A stretch of 64,000 nt of DNA from Branchiostoma floridae (Eukaryota > Chordata > Leptocardii > Amphioxiformes > Branchiostomatidae), in assembly GCF_000003815.2 (NCBI RefSeq), contig NC_049994.1:316233-380232 (forward strand), given 5' to 3'. Under the pieces are notes generated by a model. That model did no database searches. It was given only the letters and a program-made list of their open reading frames with translations, and was not told the origin of the DNA. Shown here in pieces: positions 60,701 to 64,000 of this stretch. The stretch's first letter is position 1. Every line of letters begins with the position of its first letter. Both the position numbers and the translations under genes were made by a program.

Positions 60701-62256
60701 TATAGTTCCTGAACAATTTTAGTATGATCCATACTTCCTAAATTCATAGTTGTGCAGGTAAAATTTGTCTGGTGCAGGTAATTTTCAATGTTACCTGTAC
60801 CAGTGCAGGTATGCAGAAAAAAGTATTTCGAGCCCTGATGATGATATTAAGGGAATTTCAAGTGCACTTAGTATGTCATGATGACTCTATGGACTAAGCA
60901 AAAGTGGCTACTATAGACAAGTGGTCTCAATCCACAGGATGAAAAAAAACTGGGGGCAATATTGAGATTTTGGAGAGATGGTTTGGCTGCATGTGTCTCT
61001 CCTGCAAAACCAGTTTCTATTGCATAGTATCAAGTTGTTCTTGGCCTCTCCCCTATTAGCAATAAAACAACAGTCACATAATTCCACTTACTTTCCAGGT
61101 TTTGTAGCTTTTGGTGGTGCTCCTCCATTCAGGGCCAGCACTACCTCAATGTTGCAGGGCACATTTTCCATTAGCTGACTTTTCTTCAGCTGCAGAAAAT
61201 AAAGAAAATTGATGCATTTTCCAAACAGAATTCTAACATTCAGCAGACCTGAACAATATTGCAAAAAATGCATGGTCCTTCCTTCCTCCATCCCTCCCTC
61301 TCATTAAAAATACTGTACAATATACAGTATGGTCACAATTCTCTGAAACATTTTTTAGGAAAAGAAAGCCTAACTTAACTGAGATTTAAAACAATGAAGT
61401 TTGCAGCTGACAACTGCAATATCTGTCTGAGAAGAAATGTCTAAAGAAGTCTACCAATACAACATTTGTTGCAGGAGGGTCTAACTCTAAGGCTAAGGTC
61501 AGGTTATGTGAGACATACTAAAAACTCGTATTTTCTGATATCCACTGTTATACATACATTAAAACTGTAACTGTAACATTAACACACCTTTCTTGGCCCT
61601 GCAAACAAGGATCCTCCAGGAGGTAGGATCTTCTCCCTCTGCAGATGTGCCATGAGCTCCTCCACTGTGCTTCCCTCCCGCACATCTGCACACCTGGTCG
61701 CTCCTTTCAGGTCTTTGACAAACACCTGATAGGTCCTTCACAAGAGAATTTTGTGGATAAGTTTGTGCTGAGTATGTCATACCTGGGTCGCAATAATGTT
61801 TGATACATGGTGTTCACTGCTATCACATGCACTTCCATAGAATGTTTCATATGCATAGTTTTTTTGTTCAAGGTTCAAGGACACCAAATTCCTCATCTTC
61901 TAGCACATTTTGCATTGAAACATGCAATATATCACAACACTGTGTATTCTGCATCACCCTAGGTACCAGCCTCCCACAATCCTTCCTGTGGTCGGGCTGT
62001 GTTGAGAGTGATATAGAATACACAGTGTTGTATTCTATAAATGCAATCAATTACAAAGTCCTGGCAAAATTGAACAAACTTGCAAACTCTGAAAATAATT
62101 AACTGTTGCTGATACTATGACTAATCATTCCTACTGATTCATAGGCCTTTCTATAGTACTTGTACAGTAATTATAAATATTTCATCTACCTGAGACAGTC
62201 ATCATGCTTCCTGCTGGGAGATGCTTGTGTTGATGCCGGGGGCTGCAGTTCTGAGG
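57787..62256 (-). CDS. Ubiquitin-like domain / coiled-coil / protein kinase fusion
   Basis: Exons 62190-62256, 61588-61735, 61092-61189 and 59104-57787 (with the gap 58276-58375) join in phase. After a Ser/Pro-rich start, YQVFVKDLKGATRCADV through ILPPGGSLFAG to IEVVLALNGG has the size and pattern of ubiquitin and ends in Gly-Gly. Next come a NLSKQQLGRILSAIYQQ segment, two SLPTSDSKSEE repeats and about 90 residues of coiled coil. A kinase domain follows: IGRGSFGMV, VASK (a candidate catalytic Lys), LHCDLKPNN (the usual HRD Arg is Cys), KIIDFGQA and APEVC. The stop is at 57787. The gap removes the helix C to helix E region. It is probably an active Ser/Thr kinase; substrate and pathway are unknown. 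The first exon is unresolved. Confidence 0.75.
60488..60837. mobile_element. hAT-like fold-back element
   Basis: CAGGGCTCGAAATACC and GTATTTCGAGCCCTG are inverted ends. Flanks AGTATGAT and ATGATGAT agree at six of eight positions. The interior repeats GTGCAGGTA. It lies in an intron of the kinase gene. Confidence 0.75.
61868..62050. mobile_element. Fold-back element, family 4
   Basis: ACAACACTGTGTATTCTGCA pairs with ATAGAATACACAGTGTTGT. It matches the order of words of 38380-38600 (TTGTTCAAGG, CACATTTTGCAT, CACAAT..TTCC). It sits between two exons of the kinase gene. Confidence 0.75.
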
Positions 62257-62372
62257 CTGTGGATAAGTTAAAGTTTTCAGTTAATGCTAATAATAGTAAA
62301 ACTTTTACAACTTGCCACTTCTGGAACCACCATTACCTCAAGCAAGAAGAATTATGTTTGCTTGTGATGAGT

Positions 62373-62494
62373 ATTTAGGCGTTTTTGTAGGGCTTTACAT
62401 TTTTTCACCCTTTTCTTATGTCCATCGCCCAGACGGACATTAAGAAAATGGTGCAAAATAGAAAGCCCTACAAGTACAAATCGCCTAAAACATA
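62373..62494. mobile_element. Fold-back element, family 6
   Basis: TATTTAGGCGTTTTTGTAGGGC-type left arm and GCCCTACAAGTACAAATCGC right arm pair imperfectly, with inner TTATGTCC and GGACATTA. About 120 bases, non-coding. Confidence 0.7.
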
Positions 62495-62771
62495 AAAAAC
62501 AGCCGGCGTCGAACGTCTGCTTGGAGAGCAAAATACTCAATGTAGGTCAAGAGAGTCATAAATCAATCTACACGGCACATGGCACGGGCCAGCTAGTCTA
62601 TTGTATACTGGCACGAGTATCAACACTATAATAATAGGGTGCTAATCTCTGCGCTGTCAGGATTATTAGCTTGTTCACAATAAACATGCTGTTACTAAAT
62701 GACCGACAAAAGACCAATCGATTGAGACGATTATCACCTAATTGTCACCAACTGAGCAAGGACCCACTCAC

Positions 62772-62860
62772 CTCACGCCAAGGCGATCACTGTCGCATCC
62801 AGATCCTCCTGCCGTCTCAGTGGAGCATTCTCGGCGATGCCGGGCCAGTAAGGAACCCAT
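62772..62860 (-). CDS. Candidate first exon of the kinase gene
   Basis: ATG at 62860 opens MGSLLARHRRECSTETAGGS and ends phase 2 at GTGAG|GTGAGT. It does not fit the phase of the exon at 62256, but it would fit an acceptor inside that exon at 62213 (TCTCCCAG|CAGG). The join, or membership of this gene at all, is therefore unresolved. Confidence 0.35.
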
Positions 62861-63646
62861 TTGTCGGCTATTATTCCGGTTTTGAAAGCTGAACAATCAC
62901 TTAGCAAAACTTAGCAAAGGATACCAACCACCGCGTGCGCTTGTGTCGGTGCAGTGTGCACTGTGTGTAGAACTTCTATCCTATGGCCAGCGAACACTGG
63001 TGTGGCGGGAACACGGCAGAAAAACGTGAAAATTCTTCACTGTGAATATTACACAGTTGGGTGCAAATCGCTTCTTTTTGCCGGGCAAATTCATTCATCG
63101 AGATAAATGAAATATTAAAACATTTTTTAAATACTACGAAATACATTAAATCTGCCAAAATGGTGACGTTTTTTATTAGTCGCTAGTTTTGCGTTTGGAT
63201 GAAACAGGGGTAATGTTACAAAAAGAGGTCTGGCTCGGAAGGGAAAGTCTGGTTTACGTTACTGGGAAGCAGACGGCGAAACCATATTAATACTGCAAGG
63301 GGGTATTCGTGGATTTACTCAGCCAGTCTCCGGCAAATATTCTTTGTAGACGATATGGTACAGTTTCTCAAAATGTGTAACTTGAGAGAGGATAGTGATA
63401 AAGTGTCGTTCAGTAGTGATGGGGAATGTTGACCGTTTTGCTACATGAGTGCACGTAGATGGCGTCTACTGCATGTTGGTATAACCTGTGGACAACTAGG
63501 TGGCTATCCCCTGAGACTCGGTACCCGGGCTGCTGATTGGCTGGGTATGTCGTCAGACACACCGTGCGCATGTGCTCTTTGGCAGTCGGACACTTTAGGC
63601 GGCAAGTGCAAAAACTCAGTTGAGCGCCAAATTTCAGGCAGGCAAC
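62861..63646. promoter_or_regulatory. Putative divergent promoter region
   Basis: Less AT-rich than its surroundings, without repeats, and lying between a minus-strand and a plus-strand first exon. Shared control of the two genes is inference. Confidence 0.35.
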
Positions 63647-63910
63647 ATGACTACTCGGAAGTCTCTGTCCTTTGGAGGCGGACTGAGCTATCGGAAGCAG
63701 GACAATGGTGGCCAGAAGGACTCCGTAAGCAACAGCGAGAGCGAAGATTCTGTAGAAGGTGATGGAAACCCGGTGAACAGTCCGGAATTCCTCAGTTCTG
63801 ATCCTAGTTCTCCTGCTCGAGCGCGCCCTGCCGCCCACCACCCCACGGGTAACGTTACGCCCCGACGACAGGAGAATACCGATAGAAATCGTCGCAAGGG
63901 CCGAACTCCG
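63647..63910 (+). CDS. First coding exon of an unknown gene leaving the window
   Basis: ATG 63647 opens 88 codons ending in phase at ACTCCG|GTGAGT. The protein is polar and probably disordered: MTTRKSLSFGGGLSYRKQD, a Ser/Glu-rich SNSESEDSVEG, an SSDPSSPARARP stretch and a basic RRQENTDRNRRKGR end. It is preceded by an in-frame TTG but no earlier ATG in good context. The family is not recognised. Low complexity suggests the N-terminal tail of a nuclear or cytoskeletal protein, which is only a guess. Confidence 0.55.
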
Positions 63911-64000
63911 GTGAGTGTTTGTCAAGCACACTTGACAACAAGTTTGTGAATGGTTTATTTTGTGAAATGGTAAAATGAGTCGTCCCTTCGAAATCCACCT

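Overview
The window reads as invertebrate chordate nuclear DNA, most probably amphioxus (Branchiostoma). The signs are short exons with GT/AG introns, a cytosolic sulfotransferase with near-vertebrate exon phases, dense small fold-back elements, LINEs with an (ATTC)n tail, tRNA-like SINEs and five 100-N scaffold gaps (740-839, 12718-12817, 16978-17077, 55075-55174, 58276-58375). The species call is inference. There is no operon structure, and about 80% of the window is intron, repeat or unassigned.

Left part (1-14 kb): two arrays of degenerate ~160-bp repeats (1.2-2.2 and 3.6-4.4 kb), a duplicated ~0.6-kb block (4.4-5.6 kb), an orphan sulfotransferase first exon (7103-7253, minus) and a complete six-exon sulfotransferase gene (8581-11928, minus, 298 aa).

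Middle (14-49 kb): a family of small secreted proteins on the minus strand. Assembled from exons with matching phases, they have a 16-residue signal peptide ending just before a histidine, four cysteines, a GPCG motif and a C-terminal F/Y-Y-x-C-[AT]-D strand. This resembles the histidine-brace LPMO-like X325/BIM1 proteins. Copy A (14154-20631) is complete, with exons 3 and 4 present twice. Copy B (24702-38720) is complete but has lost the second histidine. Copy C (47155-48983) has only exons 3-5 and lies in a segmental duplication of copy B's 3' half. Between and around these exons lie a long inverted repeat with outward-facing GC-rich ends (28.8-32.2 kb), an intact two-exon pogo/jerky-like transposase gene (32717-35101), a 5'-truncated LINE (41-43.5 kb) and a two-exon gene for a 97-aa secreted precursor with an eight-arginine run (44077-44672).

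Right part (49-64 kb): a strikingly regular 59-bp tandem array (37 copies in exact register, each a hairpin), a CACTA/tnp2-type transposase gene broken by a frameshift and a gap (52994-55921, minus), and a minus-strand gene encoding a ubiquitin-like domain ending in Gly-Gly, a coiled coil and a protein kinase domain (57787-62256). A divergent plus-strand first exon (63647-63910) starts a gene that leaves the window.

Fold-back elements of at least six families and hAT-type elements with 8-bp target duplications fill introns and spacers. The most interesting content is the LPMO-like family, the ubiquitin-like/kinase fusion, the poly-arginine precursor and the 59-bp hairpin array.
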